44,236 bases of DNA from Staphylococcus arlettae (GCF_002902345.1 NZ_PPQB01000015.1:50693-94928), one strand, 5' to 3'. Shown: positions 22,689-32,451, counted from the first letter of the stretch. Program-made: numbers and translations. Notes: generated from the letters alone by a model not told the origin.

Positions 22689-24116
22689 ATGCATTTTGAA
22701 ACTGTTATCGGACTTGAAGTCCACGTTGAGTTAAAAACCGAATCAAAAATGTTTTCACCAGCCCCTGCACATTTTGGAGCTGAACCAAACTCAAATACTA
22801 ACGTAATTGACCTTGCATATCCAGGTGTATTACCAGTTGTTAACAAACGTGCAGTCGATTGGGCTATGAGAGCTGCAATGGCTTTAAATATGGATATTGC
22901 AACTGAATCTAAATTTGATCGTAAAAACTATTTTTATCCTGATAATCCAAAAGCATATCAAATTTCTCAATTTGACCAACCAATAGGTGAAAATGGTTAT
23001 ATTGATATTGAAGTAGATGGTGAAACAAAACGTATTGGTATTACACGTTTGCATATGGAAGAAGATGCTGGGAAATCCTCACATAAAGATGGTTACTCAC
23101 TTGTTGATTTAAATAGACAAGGTACACCATTAGTTGAAATTGTATCAGAGCCAGATATTCGTTCTCCTAAAGAAGCATATGCATACTTAGAAAAACTACG
23201 TTCTATTATTCAATATACAGGTGTTTCTGATTGTAAAATGGAAGAAGGTTCATTACGTTGCGACGCTAATATATCATTACGTCCATACGGGCAAATGGAA
23301 TTCGGTACAAAAGCTGAATTGAAAAACTTAAACTCCTTTAACTATGTGCGTAAAGGTTTAGAATATGAAGAAAAACGCCAAGAAGAAGAATTATTAAACG
23401 GTGGAGAAATCTTACAAGAAACACGCAGATTTGATGAATCAAATGGCAAAACAATTTTAATGCGTGTTAAAGAAGGTTCAGATGACTATCGTTACTTCCC
23501 AGAACCAGATATCGTACCGCTATACGTTGATGAAGCGTGGAAAGAACGTGTACGTCAAACTATTCCAGAATTACCAGATGCACGTAAAGCAAAATATGTT
23601 TCCGATTATGGTTTACCAGCATATGATGCCCACGTCTTAACACTGACAAAAGAAATGTCAGATTTCTTTGAAGGTGCAGTAAAAGCTGGAGCAGATATTA
23701 AATTAACATCAAACTGGTTAATGGGTGGGGTAAATGAATATTTGAATAAAAATCAAGTAGAATTACAAGACACTCAATTAACACCAGAGAACTTAGCTGG
23801 CATGATTAATTTAATAGAAGATGGAACAATGAGTAGTAAGATTGCTAAAAAAGTCTTCCCAGAGCTAGCAGAAAATGGTGGCGATGCAAAACAAATTATG
23901 GAAGACAAAGGATTAGTACAAATCTCTGATGAAGCAACATTATTAAAATTCGTCAATGAAGCGTTGGATAATAATGAACAATCTGTTGAAGATTATAAAA
24001 ATGGTAAAGGCAAAGCTATGGGATATTTAGTTGGCCAAATCATGAAAGCTTCTAAAGGACAAGCAAACCCACAATTAGTTAATCAATTATTAAAACAAGA
24101 ATTGGATAAACGTTAA
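22689..24116 (+). CDS. gatB: Glutamyl-tRNA(Gln) amidotransferase subunit B
   Basis: It binds the misacylated tRNA, activates the glutamyl group with ATP and amidates it. The 475-residue protein opens with [13 protein letters not shown] and carries the cradle-domain stretch [12 protein letters not shown] and the GatB/YqeY tail from about residue 325. I take the ATG at 22689 rather than the GTG at 22680, since AAGGAG ends at 22680 and MHFETV is the usual start. It is the last gene of gatCAB and is followed by a terminator. Confidence 0.98.
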   Translation: MHFETVIGLEVHVELKTESKMFSPAPAHFGAEPNSNTNVIDLAYPGVLPVVNKRAVDWAMRAAMALNMDIATESKFDRKNYFYPDNPKAYQISQFDQPIGENGYIDIEVDGETKRIGITRLHMEEDAGKSSHKDGYSLVDLNRQGTPLVEIVSEPDIRSPKEAYAYLEKLRSIIQYTGVSDCKMEEGSLRCDANISLRPYGQMEFGTKAELKNLNSFNYVRKGLEYEEKRQEEELLNGGEILQETRRFDESNGKTILMRVKEGSDDYRYFPEPDIVPLYVDEAWKERVRQTIPELPDARKAKYVSDYGLPAYDAHVLTLTKEMSDFFEGAVKAGADIKLTSNWLMGGVNEYLNKNQVELQDTQLTPENLAGMINLIEDGTMSSKIAKKVFPELAENGGDAKQIMEDKGLVQISDEATLLKFVNEALDNNEQSVEDYKNGKGKAMGYLVGQIMKASKGQANPQLVNQLLKQELDKR

Positions 24117-24144
24117 TTGTAAGTTAAATCTATAGTTATTTTCA

Positions 24145-24185
24145 GTTACCTGCGAGCACAATAAATTACTCGCAGGTAACTTATT
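24145..24185 (+). terminator. Hairpin terminator after gatB
   Basis: GTTACCTGCGAG (24145-24156) pairs perfectly with CTCGCAGGTAAC (24169-24180), followed by TTATTG. The T-run is short but the stem is strong and GC-rich for this genome. Confidence 0.8.
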
Positions 24186-24291
24186 GTGTAAAAAATTTGA
24201 GTTGAGACAAAAATATATAATTGAAATGCTTTCAACTCGTTTCTAAATCCTTTAATATAGAAGATGAGTATACTAAGTTGAGGGATAAATT

Positions 24292-25209
24292 ATGAGAAAA
24301 AAAGCTAGAATTATTTATAATCCAACGTCAGGCAAAGAGCTTTTTAAAAGAACATTGCCAGACGTTTTAATTAAACTAGAAAAAGCAGGATTTGAAACAA
24401 GCGCTTATGCTACCGAGAAAAGTGGAGACGCAACTGAAGAAGCCCAAAGAGCTTTGCAAGGAAATTATGATGTATTAATAGCTGCAGGTGGAGATGGTAC
24501 TTTAAATGAGGTCGTTAATGGGATTGCTGAACAACCCAACAGACCTAAATTAGGTATTATACCTATGGGGACAGTCAATGACTTTGGACGCGCTTTACAT
24601 TTGCCTAATGATATCATGAGTGCTATTGATGTTATTATCGATAATCACATAACTAAGGTCGATATAGGAAAAATGAATAACAGATATTTTATAAACTTAG
24701 CTGCAGGTGGCCAATTAACACAAGTATCTTATGAGACACCTAGTAAGTTGAAAACAATTGTTGGACCATTTGCTTACTATATCAAAGGCTTTGAAATGTT
24801 ACCTCAGATGAAGGCAGTTGATTTAAGAATCCAATATGACGATGAAGTTTTCCAAGGTGAAGCTTTACTATTCTTGCTTGGGTTAACTAATTCTATGGCT
24901 GGCTTTGAAAAGTTAGTACCTGACGCTAAGTTAGATGATGGCTATTTTTCACTTATTATAGTTGAGAAAGCAAACCTAGCAGAATTAGGACATATTATGA
25001 CTTTGGCTTCTAGAGGAGAACATACTAAACATCCGAAAGTTCATTATAAAAAAGCAAAAGCAATTAATATTTCTTCATATACAGATATGCAGCTAAATGT
25101 TGATGGAGAATATGGAGGCAAATTACCTGGTAACTTTTTAAACTTAAAGCAACACATCGAAGTATTCACACCTAGTGATGTAACAATCAGTGAGTTAACA
25201 GAGCAATAA
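24292..25209 (+). CDS. dagK: Diacylglycerol kinase (DgkB type)
   Basis: It phosphorylates diacylglycerol, returning the by-product of lipoteichoic acid synthesis to phospholipid. The 305-residue soluble protein has the lipid-kinase catalytic signature GGDGTLNEV (66-74), IPMGTVNDFGRALH for nucleotide and substrate binding, and the C-terminal domain with DGEYGGKLP. The ATG follows GAGGGA. A terminator lies 33 bp after the stop, just before rlmD; dagK and rlmD are also neighbours in Bacillus. Confidence 0.96.
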   Translation: MRKKARIIYNPTSGKELFKRTLPDVLIKLEKAGFETSAYATEKSGDATEEAQRALQGNYDVLIAAGGDGTLNEVVNGIAEQPNRPKLGIIPMGTVNDFGRALHLPNDIMSAIDVIIDNHITKVDIGKMNNRYFINLAAGGQLTQVSYETPSKLKTIVGPFAYYIKGFEMLPQMKAVDLRIQYDDEVFQGEALLFLLGLTNSMAGFEKLVPDAKLDDGYFSLIIVEKANLAELGHIMTLASRGEHTKHPKVHYKKAKAINISSYTDMQLNVDGEYGGKLPGNFLNLKQHIEVFTPSDVTISELTEQ

Positions 25210-25242
25210 TAAATGTAATATACGAGCACGTAGTTTAATAAT

Positions 25243-25283
25243 AAGAGGTTAGGTAAATATCTAAAAACATCCTAGCCTCTTTT
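25243..25283 (+). terminator. Terminator or attenuator between dagK and rlmD
   Basis: AAGAGGTTAGG (25243-25253) pairs with CCTAGCCTCTT (25271-25281) with one G-U pair and runs into TTTT. Its T-run ends only 5 bases before the rlmD ribosome site, so rlmD must be read from inside or through this hairpin. Confidence 0.85.
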
Positions 25284-25301
25284 AGTATGGAGTGAATGAC
25301 T

Positions 25302-26675
25302 GTGAATACTATTCAAAAAAACGAAGTAAGAACTGGAAAAGTAGTGGACCTAACACATGAAGGACATGGTGTAGTAAAAATTGATCGTTATCCTATTTTT
25401 GTGCCTAATTCTTTAATTGATGAAACGATTGAATTTAAAATTATCAAGGTAAAAAAGAATTTTGCCATAGGTAAATTACTAACAATAGCGACAACAAGCC
25501 CTGAGCGAGTGGAACCACCTTGTGTGTATTACTATAAATGCGGTGGCTGTCAGTTACAACATATGAGTTATGAAACACAATTAGCGATGAAAAAAGAACA
25601 AGTTATCACATTATTTCATAGAAAAGCTAATTTTAACTCAACAATTATAGGCGATACTATTGGGATGACTAATCCATGGCGATATAGAAATAAATCACAA
25701 ATTCCTATTGGGAAAAATAGTGATGACCAAGCAATAATGGGCTTTTACCGTCAGAGAAGTCACGATATTATTAATATGGACGAGTGTCTAATACAAGATG
25801 AACAACATCAACACATGATGAATTTTATTAAACAATGTTGTAATGAATTAAATATTAGTATTTATAATGAAAAAACAAAAAAAGGTTTGTTGCGTCATTT
25901 AGTAGTTCGTACTGGTCATCATACAAACGATTTAATGGTGATTTTAGTCACTAATGGAAAACAATTCCCGCAAGCTCAACAACTTATTTCACGTTTAATA
26001 CAGAACTTTCCCCAAGTGACGAGTATTAAGCAAAATATTAATACGACACATTCTAATGTCATTATGGGTGATCAGTCATATACATTATATGGTGAAGATA
26101 AAATCATTGATACTTTAAGTGAAATTACATTTAAAATCAGTGATCAATCCTTTTATCAAATCAATTCTGCTCAGACTGAAAAACTTTATCAAAAAGCTAT
26201 TGATTATGCTAATTTAGCAGGAAATGAAATAGTACTAGATACGTATTGTGGTATTGGTACAATCGGGTTATATATGGCTCCTAAAGCAAAACATGTTTAT
26301 GGTGTCGAAGTAGTCAAAGAAGCAATCGAGGATGCTAAGCAAAATGCTCAACTTAATGAATTTGAAAATACAACTTTCGTCTGTGGTAAAGCTGAAGATG
26401 TTATCTTACAATGGAAACAAGAAGGAGTACACCCAGATGTTGTGATGGTAGACCCTCCAAGAAAAGGCTGTGATGAAACATTTTTAAATACATTATTAGC
26501 CTTAGAACCCAAAAAAATAGTCTATATATCTTGTAATCCTTCTACACAACAACGTGATGCACAAATACTTGCAACAAAATATAATCTTACCCAAATTACA
26601 CCAGTCGATATGTTTCCACAAACAACTCATGTAGAAACAGTGGCGCTTTTTGAACGCTTGACATCTAACGAATGA
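25302..26675 (+). CDS. rlmD: 23S rRNA (uracil-C5)-methyltransferase (RlmD/RlmCD, YefA-like)
   Basis: It methylates U1939 (and in the Bacillus YefA type also U747) of 23S rRNA using SAM. From a GTG start the protein has 457 residues: an N-terminal TRAM domain (about 8-60), iron-sulfur cysteines 74, 80 and 83 (CVYYYKCGGC) with a likely fourth near 162, the SAM motif DTYCGIGTIGLY, and DPPRKGC plus the catalytic cysteine in YISCNPSTQQRD. I choose GTG at 25302 because GGAGTGA is 6 bases away and NTIQKNEV aligns with the S. aureus start; ATG at 25296 would touch that site. Confidence 0.94.
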   Translation: MNTIQKNEVRTGKVVDLTHEGHGVVKIDRYPIFVPNSLIDETIEFKIIKVKKNFAIGKLLTIATTSPERVEPPCVYYYKCGGCQLQHMSYETQLAMKKEQVITLFHRKANFNSTIIGDTIGMTNPWRYRNKSQIPIGKNSDDQAIMGFYRQRSHDIINMDECLIQDEQHQHMMNFIKQCCNELNISIYNEKTKKGLLRHLVVRTGHHTNDLMVILVTNGKQFPQAQQLISRLIQNFPQVTSIKQNINTTHSNVIMGDQSYTLYGEDKIIDTLSEITFKISDQSFYQINSAQTEKLYQKAIDYANLAGNEIVLDTYCGIGTIGLYMAPKAKHVYGVEVVKEAIEDAKQNAQLNEFENTTFVCGKAEDVILQWKQEGVHPDVVMVDPPRKGCDETFLNTLLALEPKKIVYISCNPSTQQRDAQILATKYNLTQITPVDMFPQTTHVETVALFERLTSNE

Positions 26676-26747
26676 TGCAGTGTAAAATGTTTCAATATGG
26701 AAAAGTTTATTAAAACTATATTACAGACAATTTATTTTATTGAATTT

Positions 26748-26753
26748 TATAAT
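26748..26753 (+). promoter_or_regulatory. Probable -10 box for the zincin gene
   Basis: TATAAT lies 61 bp before the DUF3267 gene start. CAGACA, 18 bases upstream (26724-26729), is a possible weak -35 box. The gap after rlmD has no clear terminator. Confidence 0.4.
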
Positions 26754-26814
26754 ATAGGCATTTATAATCAAAATTGAAATTAATATTAATGTGATTGAGT
26801 GAGGAGGGTGAATA

Positions 26815-27366
26815 GTGTTTAAAGTTAGTTTGTTTTCAAATAAAAAGGCGCTAGAGCGCTTTGCATTGTTTCAACTTGCGGTTATTATGATTACCATTTT
26901 GTGTTCATATAAAATTGCTTATGCGTATACGCATATCATAGAACAAAATTTAATATTGAATATACTTTTCGGTGTGATTGGATTTGTAGTTGTAGCAGTT
27001 ATACATGAATTTATTCATAACTTGTTATTCCGAGGTTTTTCCAAAGGAAATAAGCCTATTCATCGCTTCCACTTTGGCATAATATCAACACATATGCCTA
27101 ACGTTTACTTTAAAAAATGGCAATATGCCATAATCATGCTTACACCGTTAGTTGTTATAACAACAGTACTTTCAATATTATTCTTATTCTTTTCTTATTC
27201 ATCATTAATATTTATTGGAAGTTTTCATATAGGTTATTGTCTTCTTGATTTATATTTTGTAATGGGAGTATTAAATAATAAAGTGAAATACATTGAAGAC
27301 ACTGAAGAAGGTCTAATTTATTACACAGAATCACCATTACAAGAAGTACAATCAGAAACAAAATAA
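26815..27366 (+). CDS. DUF3267-type putative membrane zincin protease
   Basis: The 183-residue integral membrane protein carries a zinc-protease HEXXH motif, HEFIH at 64-68, at the end of the second of about four membrane segments (20-38, 46-66, 100-122, 125-150). This arrangement is typical of DUF3267 putative zincins. No substrate is known. The start is GTG, strongly supported by GAGGAGGGTG just upstream. It stands between rlmD and dinB with its own putative -10 box and a terminator after it. Another putative zinc ligand such as the His in FHFGI may complete the site. Confidence 0.82.
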   Translation: MFKVSLFSNKKALERFALFQLAVIMITILCSYKIAYAYTHIIEQNLILNILFGVIGFVVVAVIHEFIHNLLFRGFSKGNKPIHRFHFGIISTHMPNVYFKKWQYAIIMLTPLVVITTVLSILFLFFSYSSLIFIGSFHIGYCLLDLYFVMGVLNNKVKYIEDTEEGLIYYTESPLQEVQSETK

Positions 27367-27380
27367 TAGTACAAATGATT

Positions 27381-27422
27381 CACTCCAACATGTCAGTAGG
27401 ACAAGCTTTTGGAGTGTTTTTT
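27381..27422 (+). terminator. Terminator after the zincin gene
   Basis: CACTCCAA (27381-27388) pairs with TTGGAGTG (27409-27416), with an inner TGTC/GACA pair, followed by TTTTTTG. A TATAAT at 27435-27440 just after it may start the dinB transcript. Confidence 0.85.
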
Positions 27423-27494
27423 GTTTGATTGTATTATAATTTAACTGGTTGATGATACATGGATGAACAAATTATTGTGCAGGAGGGAAAAGTT

Positions 27495-28568
27495 ATGCAT
27501 GAAAGACGAATAATTCATATTGACATGGATTACTTTTTTGCACAAGTTGAAACGAGAGATAATCCATCTTTAAAAGGGAAACCAGTCATAGTAGGTGGTA
27601 AAGCAAGTGGACGAGGTGTAGTGTCTACGGCTTCATATGAAGCAAGGAAATATGGTGTTCACTCAGCAATGCCTATGGCTCAAGCGCATAAATTATGTCC
27701 CAATGGTTATTATGTAACGCATCGTTTTGAAGCATATAGAGCGGCCTCAAAAATTATTATGAGCATTTTTAAAAGTTATACTGAAATTGTTGAGCCACTA
27801 TCATTGGATGAAGCATATTTAGATATAACACATTTAGTGAGACCTGACTTACCAGCATCAACGATTGCACAATTCATCAGACGTGATATATGGGAGCAAA
27901 CACAGCTCACAGCATCTGCAGGTGTTTCATACAATAAATTTCTAGCAAAATTAGCGAGTGGTATGAATAAACCTAATGGCTTAACAATTATTGATTATCA
28001 TAATGTGCATGATATTTTAATGGGCTTAGATATTGGAGACTTTCCCGGTATTGGAAAAGCAACTAAACAGAAAATGCACGACCATGAGATTTTTTGTGGC
28101 CGAGATTTATATGAACAAAGTGAATATAATTTAGTGCGGTTGTTTGGGAAGCGAGGTCACGGCTTATATAATAAAGCCCGAGGTATCGATCATAATTTAG
28201 TAAAGCCTACGCGAATTCGTAAATCAGTAGGTACTGAACGTACTTTTGCTACAGATATGAATGATGATGAGGCAATACTGCAAAAGGTATGGGAACTGAG
28301 CACTAAAACAGCTGAAAGATTAGCAAAATTACAAAAGTCGGCCAAAACAGTAACCGTAAAAATCAAGACATATAAATTTGAAACATACTCTAAGCAAAGA
28401 AGTTTGAGAGAGCCAGTGAGGTCTGAAACAGATATATACAATATTGCGTATGCTTTGTTTACAGAATTAAAAGAAGCGGATGTGCCGATTCGGTTAGTAG
28501 GAGTAACTGTTGGAAATTTAGAAAAAACGACATTTGAAAATATGACGATATATGATTATTTAAATTAA
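27495..28568 (+). CDS. dinB: DNA polymerase IV (Y family)
   Basis: This translesion polymerase lacks proofreading and copies past damaged bases. The 357-residue protein shows the catalytic acids in [14 protein letters not shown] (Asp10) and SLDEAYLD, the YEARKYGV fingers motif, a helix-hairpin-helix ([12 protein letters not shown]) and the little-finger domain. There is no obvious C-terminal beta-clamp extension beyond TIYDYLN. The ATG at 27495 is preferred, with AGGAGG 8 bases before it, over an upstream frame start at 27459. No LexA box is visible upstream. Its stop overlaps that of the convergent exonuclease gene. Confidence 0.96.
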   Translation: MHERRIIHIDMDYFFAQVETRDNPSLKGKPVIVGGKASGRGVVSTASYEARKYGVHSAMPMAQAHKLCPNGYYVTHRFEAYRAASKIIMSIFKSYTEIVEPLSLDEAYLDITHLVRPDLPASTIAQFIRRDIWEQTQLTASAGVSYNKFLAKLASGMNKPNGLTIIDYHNVHDILMGLDIGDFPGIGKATKQKMHDHEIFCGRDLYEQSEYNLVRLFGKRGHGLYNKARGIDHNLVKPTRIRKSVGTERTFATDMNDDEAILQKVWELSTKTAERLAKLQKSAKTVTVKIKTYKFETYSKQRSLREPVRSETDIYNIAYALFTELKEADVPIRLVGVTVGNLEKTTFENMTIYDYLN

Positions 28569-29119
28569 TCCTTATCTTGTAATTGTTTACCATAGACGTT
28601 TAACATGGCTTGTAAGTTATCATAGTGTTTTAATAGGCGAAACGTAATCATAGCACAAGCTTTAGCATCGTTAAGCGCATCATGATGTCCATGAAAATCT
28701 AAATTATAAAATTTCATCATATGGTTTAACCCATAACGCGAGTTACTGACAGTACGTCGTGCTAATTGCAATGAGCAAAAATACGTCATAGCTGGTGTAT
28801 CACAGTGAATATACTTGATACTTTCATGTAGTACAGTCATATCAAAAGAAGCATTATGAGCTACCACTGGTAATTGATTGATAAATTGCATCATATAAGG
28901 ATATACTTCTGCGAAAGTTGGAGCTGATTTGACATCACTACTTTGTATACCATGAACTGCTATGTTTTGTTGTGAAAAGTAATCATGAGGATTGATGAGC
29001 GTATAAAAAGTTTCTACGATTTCATGGTTCACAACTTTGACCATACCTATAGAACAAATACTAGTACGTTTTCCATTTGCAGTTTCAAAATCAAGTGCTA
29101 CGAAGGCATTATCGTTCAT
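28565..29119 (-). CDS. DnaQ-like 3'-5' exonuclease (DEDDh)
   Basis: The 184-residue protein is a single exonuclease domain with all five DEDDh catalytic residues: Asp10 and Glu12 in ALDFETANG, Asp93 in HNASFDM, His146 and Asp151 in HHDALNDA. It resembles the epsilon proofreading subunit but is free-standing. It may trim 3' ends in repair or RNA turnover; the substrate is not known. It converges on dinB, with the two stop codons sharing the TTAA at 28565-28568 and no terminator between. Confidence 0.9.
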   Translation of the reverse strand: MNDNAFVALDFETANGKRTSICSIGMVKVVNHEIVETFYTLINPHDYFSQQNIAVHGIQSSDVKSAPTFAEVYPYMMQFINQLPVVAHNASFDMTVLHESIKYIHCDTPAMTYFCSLQLARRTVSNSRYGLNHMMKFYNLDFHGHHDALNDAKACAMITFRLLKHYDNLQAMLNVYGKQLQDKD

Positions 29120-29227
29120 TAGCTTTAAATCCTTTCTGTGTGAAAATGAGTTTTAGACATATTACTATAAAAAAATAGTTCACGAGGTATTTTAACATAC
29201 AATAGATAATATTTATTATATAATAAA

Positions 29228-29309
29228 CATGAGATTGTGACAGCAGTGCTTAAAATCTGAGTCCTCATTATAGGTACTTCAAACAATAATCACACGTCCC
29301 AACCTCATG
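29228..29309 (-). terminator. Long imperfect hairpin after ftnA
   Basis: CATGAGATTGTGACA (29228-29242) and CGTCCCAACCTCATG (29295-29309) are near-perfect inverted arms about 50 bp apart, and TTTATT follows on the minus strand. The GAGGTTGGGAC core is shared with other intergenic hairpins of the window. It probably ends the ftnA transcript. Confidence 0.55.
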
Positions 29310-29344
29310 GTAATGTATCGTATTAATTTATTAGATGAAACTTA

Positions 29345-29848
29345 TTATTCCTCTTCATCAAAAGAACGTGCAGCAAGCTCTTTTTCATATAGATATAACG
29401 TATTGTGGTCATCGCCAATACGTTTTAAGTAATCAATATGAGTTTCAAACATTGATTCTTCTTCTACTTGTTCATCTAAGAACCAGTTTAAAAATGAAAT
29501 AGTAGCATAATCTTTATCTTTGTTCGCGATATCTGATAAGTTGTAAAATCTACGAGTAACATCTTGCTCTTGAGTTAGTCCATCTTCAAAAGTTTCTAAG
29601 ATACTTTTGAATTCTGATTTAGGAGCTGATATAGCAGAAAATACGGCATGCTCACCACGATCATTGATATAATCATAAATTTTCTTACCATGGAAACGTT
29701 CTTCTTTTGCTTGTTGGATATAAAAATTTGCAAAACCTTCATAGGACTCTTTATCACAGTATGCAGCCATTGCCATATAAGCATGTGCTGCAAAAAATTC
29801 ATGGTTCATTTGTTCATTTAAAGCATTTAACAATTCTTTATTTAACAT
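29345..29848 (-). CDS. ftnA: Ferritin
   Basis: It stores iron as a 24-subunit cytoplasmic shell. The 167-residue length is normal for bacterial non-heme ferritin. Ferroxidase ligands Glu17 ([10 protein letters not shown]), Glu50 and His53 (KEERFHGKK) are present, with further Glu/Gln ligands in the third and fourth helices. A PerR-like box overlaps its promoter, in keeping with PerR control of ftnA in S. aureus. It is monocistronic and divergent from murT. Confidence 0.97.
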   Translation of the reverse strand: MLNKELLNALNEQMNHEFFAAHAYMAMAAYCDKESYEGFANFYIQQAKEERFHGKKIYDYINDRGEHAVFSAISAPKSEFKSILETFEDGLTQEQDVTRRFYNLSDIANKDKDYATISFLNWFLDEQVEEESMFETHIDYLKRIGDDHNTLYLYEKELAARSFDEEE

Positions 29849-29910
29849 AAATAACAGCCTCCTATTGGTGTAATTGGTACAAGTATAGCAAAACCATTGT
29901 TTTTAGTAAA

Positions 29911-29925
29911 TAATAATAATTACAA
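29911..29925 (-). promoter_or_regulatory. PerR box over the ftnA promoter
   Basis: Read on the minus strand, TTGTAATTATTATTA matches 12 of the 14 defined bases of the PerR consensus TTATAATNATTATAA. It overlaps the TATTAT of a promoter whose TTGACA lies at 29935-29940 with 16-bp spacing. PerR would block polymerase until peroxide inactivates it. Confidence 0.6.
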
Positions 29926-29934
29926 TCTGTGTAT

Positions 29935-29940
29935 TGTCAA
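29935..29940 (-). promoter_or_regulatory. -35 box of ftnA
   Basis: A perfect TTGACA is read on the minus strand. The paired -10 is TATTAT at 29913-29918 inside the PerR-like box. A second TATACT nearer the gene (29882-29887) could be an alternative -10. Confidence 0.55.
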
Positions 29941-29983
29941 ACCTTTTTAATTGAGAATGGTTTGGAAAGCAATTAAATCGTGT

Positions 29984-29989
29984 TATAAT
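29984..29989 (+). promoter_or_regulatory. -10 box of murT
   Basis: A perfect TATAAT lies 30 bp before the murT start, with TTGGAA 16 bases upstream (29962-29967) as a possible -35 box. Confidence 0.55.
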
Positions 29990-30019
29990 ATTTTAGCGAA
30001 TAATTAAGGGAGGAAACTT

Positions 30020-31330
30020 ATGAGACATTGGACTGCAACTCGATTAGCCAAATTGGCAAGGTCAGCTAGTAGAGCTGTCGGTAAGAAAGGAACAGACTTA
30101 CCTGGCCAAATTGCGCGAAAAGTGGATAAAAATATATTGAAAAATTTAGCTTCAAAAGTAGATGAAATTGTATTTATTAGTGGTACAAATGGGAAAACAA
30201 CTACATCTAATTTAATTGGTCACACTTTAAAGAAAAATGATATTGACATCATACATAATAATGAAGGAGCTAACATGGCTGCTGGTATCACTTCAGCATT
30301 CATATTACAAAATACGGCTAATACAAAAATAGCTGTTATTGAGATAGACGAGGGTAGTATTCCAAGAGTATTAAAAGAGATGACTCCGACAATGATGGTA
30401 TTTACTAACTTTTTCAGAGATCAAATGGACCGTTTTGGTGAAATTGATATAATGGTTAATAATATTGCTAAAGCAATTGAAAATAAGGGAATAAAATTAT
30501 TGTTAAATGCAGACGATCCTTTTGTTAGTAGATTAAAAATAGCGAGCGATACAGTTTTATATTATGGTATCGAAAAAAATGCCCATCAATTTGAGCAAAG
30601 TACAATGAATGAAAGTAAATATTGTCCAAACTGTGGAAAATTATTACATTATGACTATATACATTATAATCAAATTGGACATTATCACTGTGCGTGTGGG
30701 TTCAAGCGTGAACAACCTAAATATGAGATTTCTGAATTTACATTATCACCATTTATAAATATGGTAGTGAATGAAACCACTATGAACATGAAAATAGCAG
30801 GAGATTTTAACGCATATAACTCATTAGCTGCTTACACAGTTTTACGAGAATTAGGTTTAGAAGATGACCTTATTCGTAAAGGCTTTGAAACATATACATC
30901 ACAAAATGGACGCATGCAGTATTTTAAACATGGGGAAAAAGAGGCCATGATTAACTTAGCTAAAAACCCTGCAGGTATGAATGCCAGTCTGTCAGTAGGT
31001 GAAGAAATAGAAGGTAGCAAAGTATATGTTCTAGGTTTAAATGACAATCCAGCAGACGGTCGAGATACATCATGGATTTATGATGCAGATTTTGAAAAGT
31101 TATCACGTCAAACTATCGAAGCAATAATTGTAACTGGGAATAGAGCAGAAGAATTACATTTACGATTAAAGCTAGCTGAAATAACGGCTCCAATTATCGT
31201 AGAAAAAGATATTCACAAAGCGTCAGCGCTAACAATGAATTATGCTAGTTTTACAGTAGCAATTCCAAATTATACTTCATTAGCACCTATGTTAGATCAG
31301 TTAAATCGTTCTTTTGGGGAGGCAAACTAA
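30020..31330 (+). CDS. murT: Lipid II isoglutaminyl synthase, ligase subunit MurT
   Basis: With GatD it amidates the D-glutamate of lipid II to isoglutamine, needed for good peptidoglycan cross-linking and for beta-lactam and lysozyme resistance. The 436-residue Mur-ligase-like protein has the ATP loop GTNGKTTT (55-62), the zinc ribbon with Cys202, Cys205, Cys224 and Cys226, and a C-terminal domain with NDNPADGRD that contacts GatD. The ATG follows AGGGAGG. The gatD start codon comes directly after its stop, so the two are tightly coupled. Confidence 0.98.
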   Translation: MRHWTATRLAKLARSASRAVGKKGTDLPGQIARKVDKNILKNLASKVDEIVFISGTNGKTTTSNLIGHTLKKNDIDIIHNNEGANMAAGITSAFILQNTANTKIAVIEIDEGSIPRVLKEMTPTMMVFTNFFRDQMDRFGEIDIMVNNIAKAIENKGIKLLLNADDPFVSRLKIASDTVLYYGIEKNAHQFEQSTMNESKYCPNCGKLLHYDYIHYNQIGHYHCACGFKREQPKYEISEFTLSPFINMVVNETTMNMKIAGDFNAYNSLAAYTVLRELGLEDDLIRKGFETYTSQNGRMQYFKHGEKEAMINLAKNPAGMNASLSVGEEIEGSKVYVLGLNDNPADGRDTSWIYDADFEKLSRQTIEAIIVTGNRAEELHLRLKLAEITAPIIVEKDIHKASALTMNYASFTVAIPNYTSLAPMLDQLNRSFGEAN

Positions 31331-32056
31331 ATGAAAGAACTGACCATTTATCATTTCATGCCAGATAAATTAAATTTATATAGTGATATTGGCAACATTA
31401 TCGCATTAAAACAACGGGCAAAACAACGCAATATAACAATTCATGTCGAAGATATAAACCAAACTGAAGGTGTAACTTTAGAAAATTGTGATTTATTCTT
31501 CATTGGTGGTGGAAGCGACAGAGAACAAGCGCTAGCAACCCAAGAATTAAGTAAAATTAAAAACACTTTAAAAGAAGCTATTGAAGATGGTATGCCAGGC
31601 TTAACAATTTGTGGCGGTTATCAATTTTTAGGTAGTAAATATATAACACCAGACGGTACAGAATTAGAAGGCTTAAATATTTTGGATTTTTACACACAAT
31701 CTAAAGAAGAGCGTTTAACTGGTGATATTGTAATAGAGAGTGACACATTCGGTACTATTGTAGGGTTTGAAAATCATGGTGGTCGAACATATCATTCGTT
31801 TGGCACTTTAGGTAAAGTCACACATGGATTCGGCAATAATGATACAGACGGCAAAGAAGGTATTCATTATAAAAACTTATTAGGTACATATTTACATGGA
31901 CCAATATTGCCTAAAAATCACGAATTAACAGATTACTTATTAGAAAAAGCATGTGAGAGAAAAGGTATTACTTTCGAACCAAAACAATTAGACAATACAG
32001 TAGAAGAAGCGGCAAAACAAGTTATAGTTAAGCGCGTGAAAAATAATAAAAAGTAG
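31331..32056 (+). CDS. gatD: Lipid II isoglutaminyl synthase, glutaminase subunit GatD
   Basis: This class-I-like glutaminase releases ammonia for MurT. In the 241-residue protein the catalytic Cys94 (TICGGYQ) and His189 (YLHGP) are present, and Arg128, which binds glutamine in the S. aureus enzyme, is conserved. It begins directly after the murT stop, and its ribosome site (GGGGAGG) is inside murT. A strong terminator follows 9 bp after the stop. Confidence 0.98.
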   Translation: MKELTIYHFMPDKLNLYSDIGNIIALKQRAKQRNITIHVEDINQTEGVTLENCDLFFIGGGSDREQALATQELSKIKNTLKEAIEDGMPGLTICGGYQFLGSKYITPDGTELEGLNILDFYTQSKEERLTGDIVIESDTFGTIVGFENHGGRTYHSFGTLGKVTHGFGNNDTDGKEGIHYKNLLGTYLHGPILPKNHELTDYLLEKACERKGITFEPKQLDNTVEEAAKQVIVKRVKNNKK

Positions 32057-32064
32057 CTATTAAT

Positions 32065-32093
32065 AAAACCACTAAGTTTACTTAGTGGTTTTT
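32065..32093 (+). terminator. Terminator after gatD
   Basis: AAAACCACTAAG (32065-32076) pairs perfectly with CTTAGTGGTTTT (32081-32092), with the T-run built into the right arm. The right arm, ACTTAGTGGTTTT, recurs at 32515-32527. Confidence 0.92.
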
Positions 32094-32095
32094 AG

Positions 32096-32215
32096 ATTGT
32101 CGACTAAGTTTATGGCTTTGTTGGCAGTTTTTGTACACGCTTTCCGCGGACACTGCCTTAGCCTGTAGTCTTCGGCTAGTGCTCTTCCCGCAGGAGTCGG
32201 CCCAAAGCATTGCCA
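32096..32215 (+). repeat. Terminator-headed intergenic repeat, copy 2
   Basis: The head hairpin (32096-32128, same layout as copy 1 and followed by TTTTTG) leads into GTACACGCTTTCCGCGG and then a longer tail with inverted parts CCTTAGCC/GGCTAGTG and TTCCCGCAGGAGTCGGC. This is the fullest copy in the window. Short reading frames on its minus strand are translations of the repeat, not genes. Confidence 0.75.
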
Positions 32216-32451
32216 ATATAATAATATATAAATTAAAAGATAAAAAAGAGTGATTTGAGAGAAAATTGGGCGATGCAAAAGAACAGTATAGTTTGCTCGA
32301 TGGACGATATATGGATTCCAAAGTTTTCATAAATAACACACTAATTTGTCCTGCCATGAACCTTAAAAAATTAGCAATGTAGTTAGTAAAATAAATAATG
32401 AACGCCTGATAGACACTACTTTTATGAAAAAACTATATAGATAAAATAAAC

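Noticed and set aside
27459..27494. Upstream start for dinB adding 12 residues
   Set aside because: AGGAGG at 27481-27486 lies inside the extension and at the right distance for the ATG at 27495.
32078..32357. Two overlapping minus-strand reading frames of 66 and 91 codons downstream of gatD
   Set aside because: They are translations of the terminator-headed repeat, with no ribosome site and with the gatD terminator inside.
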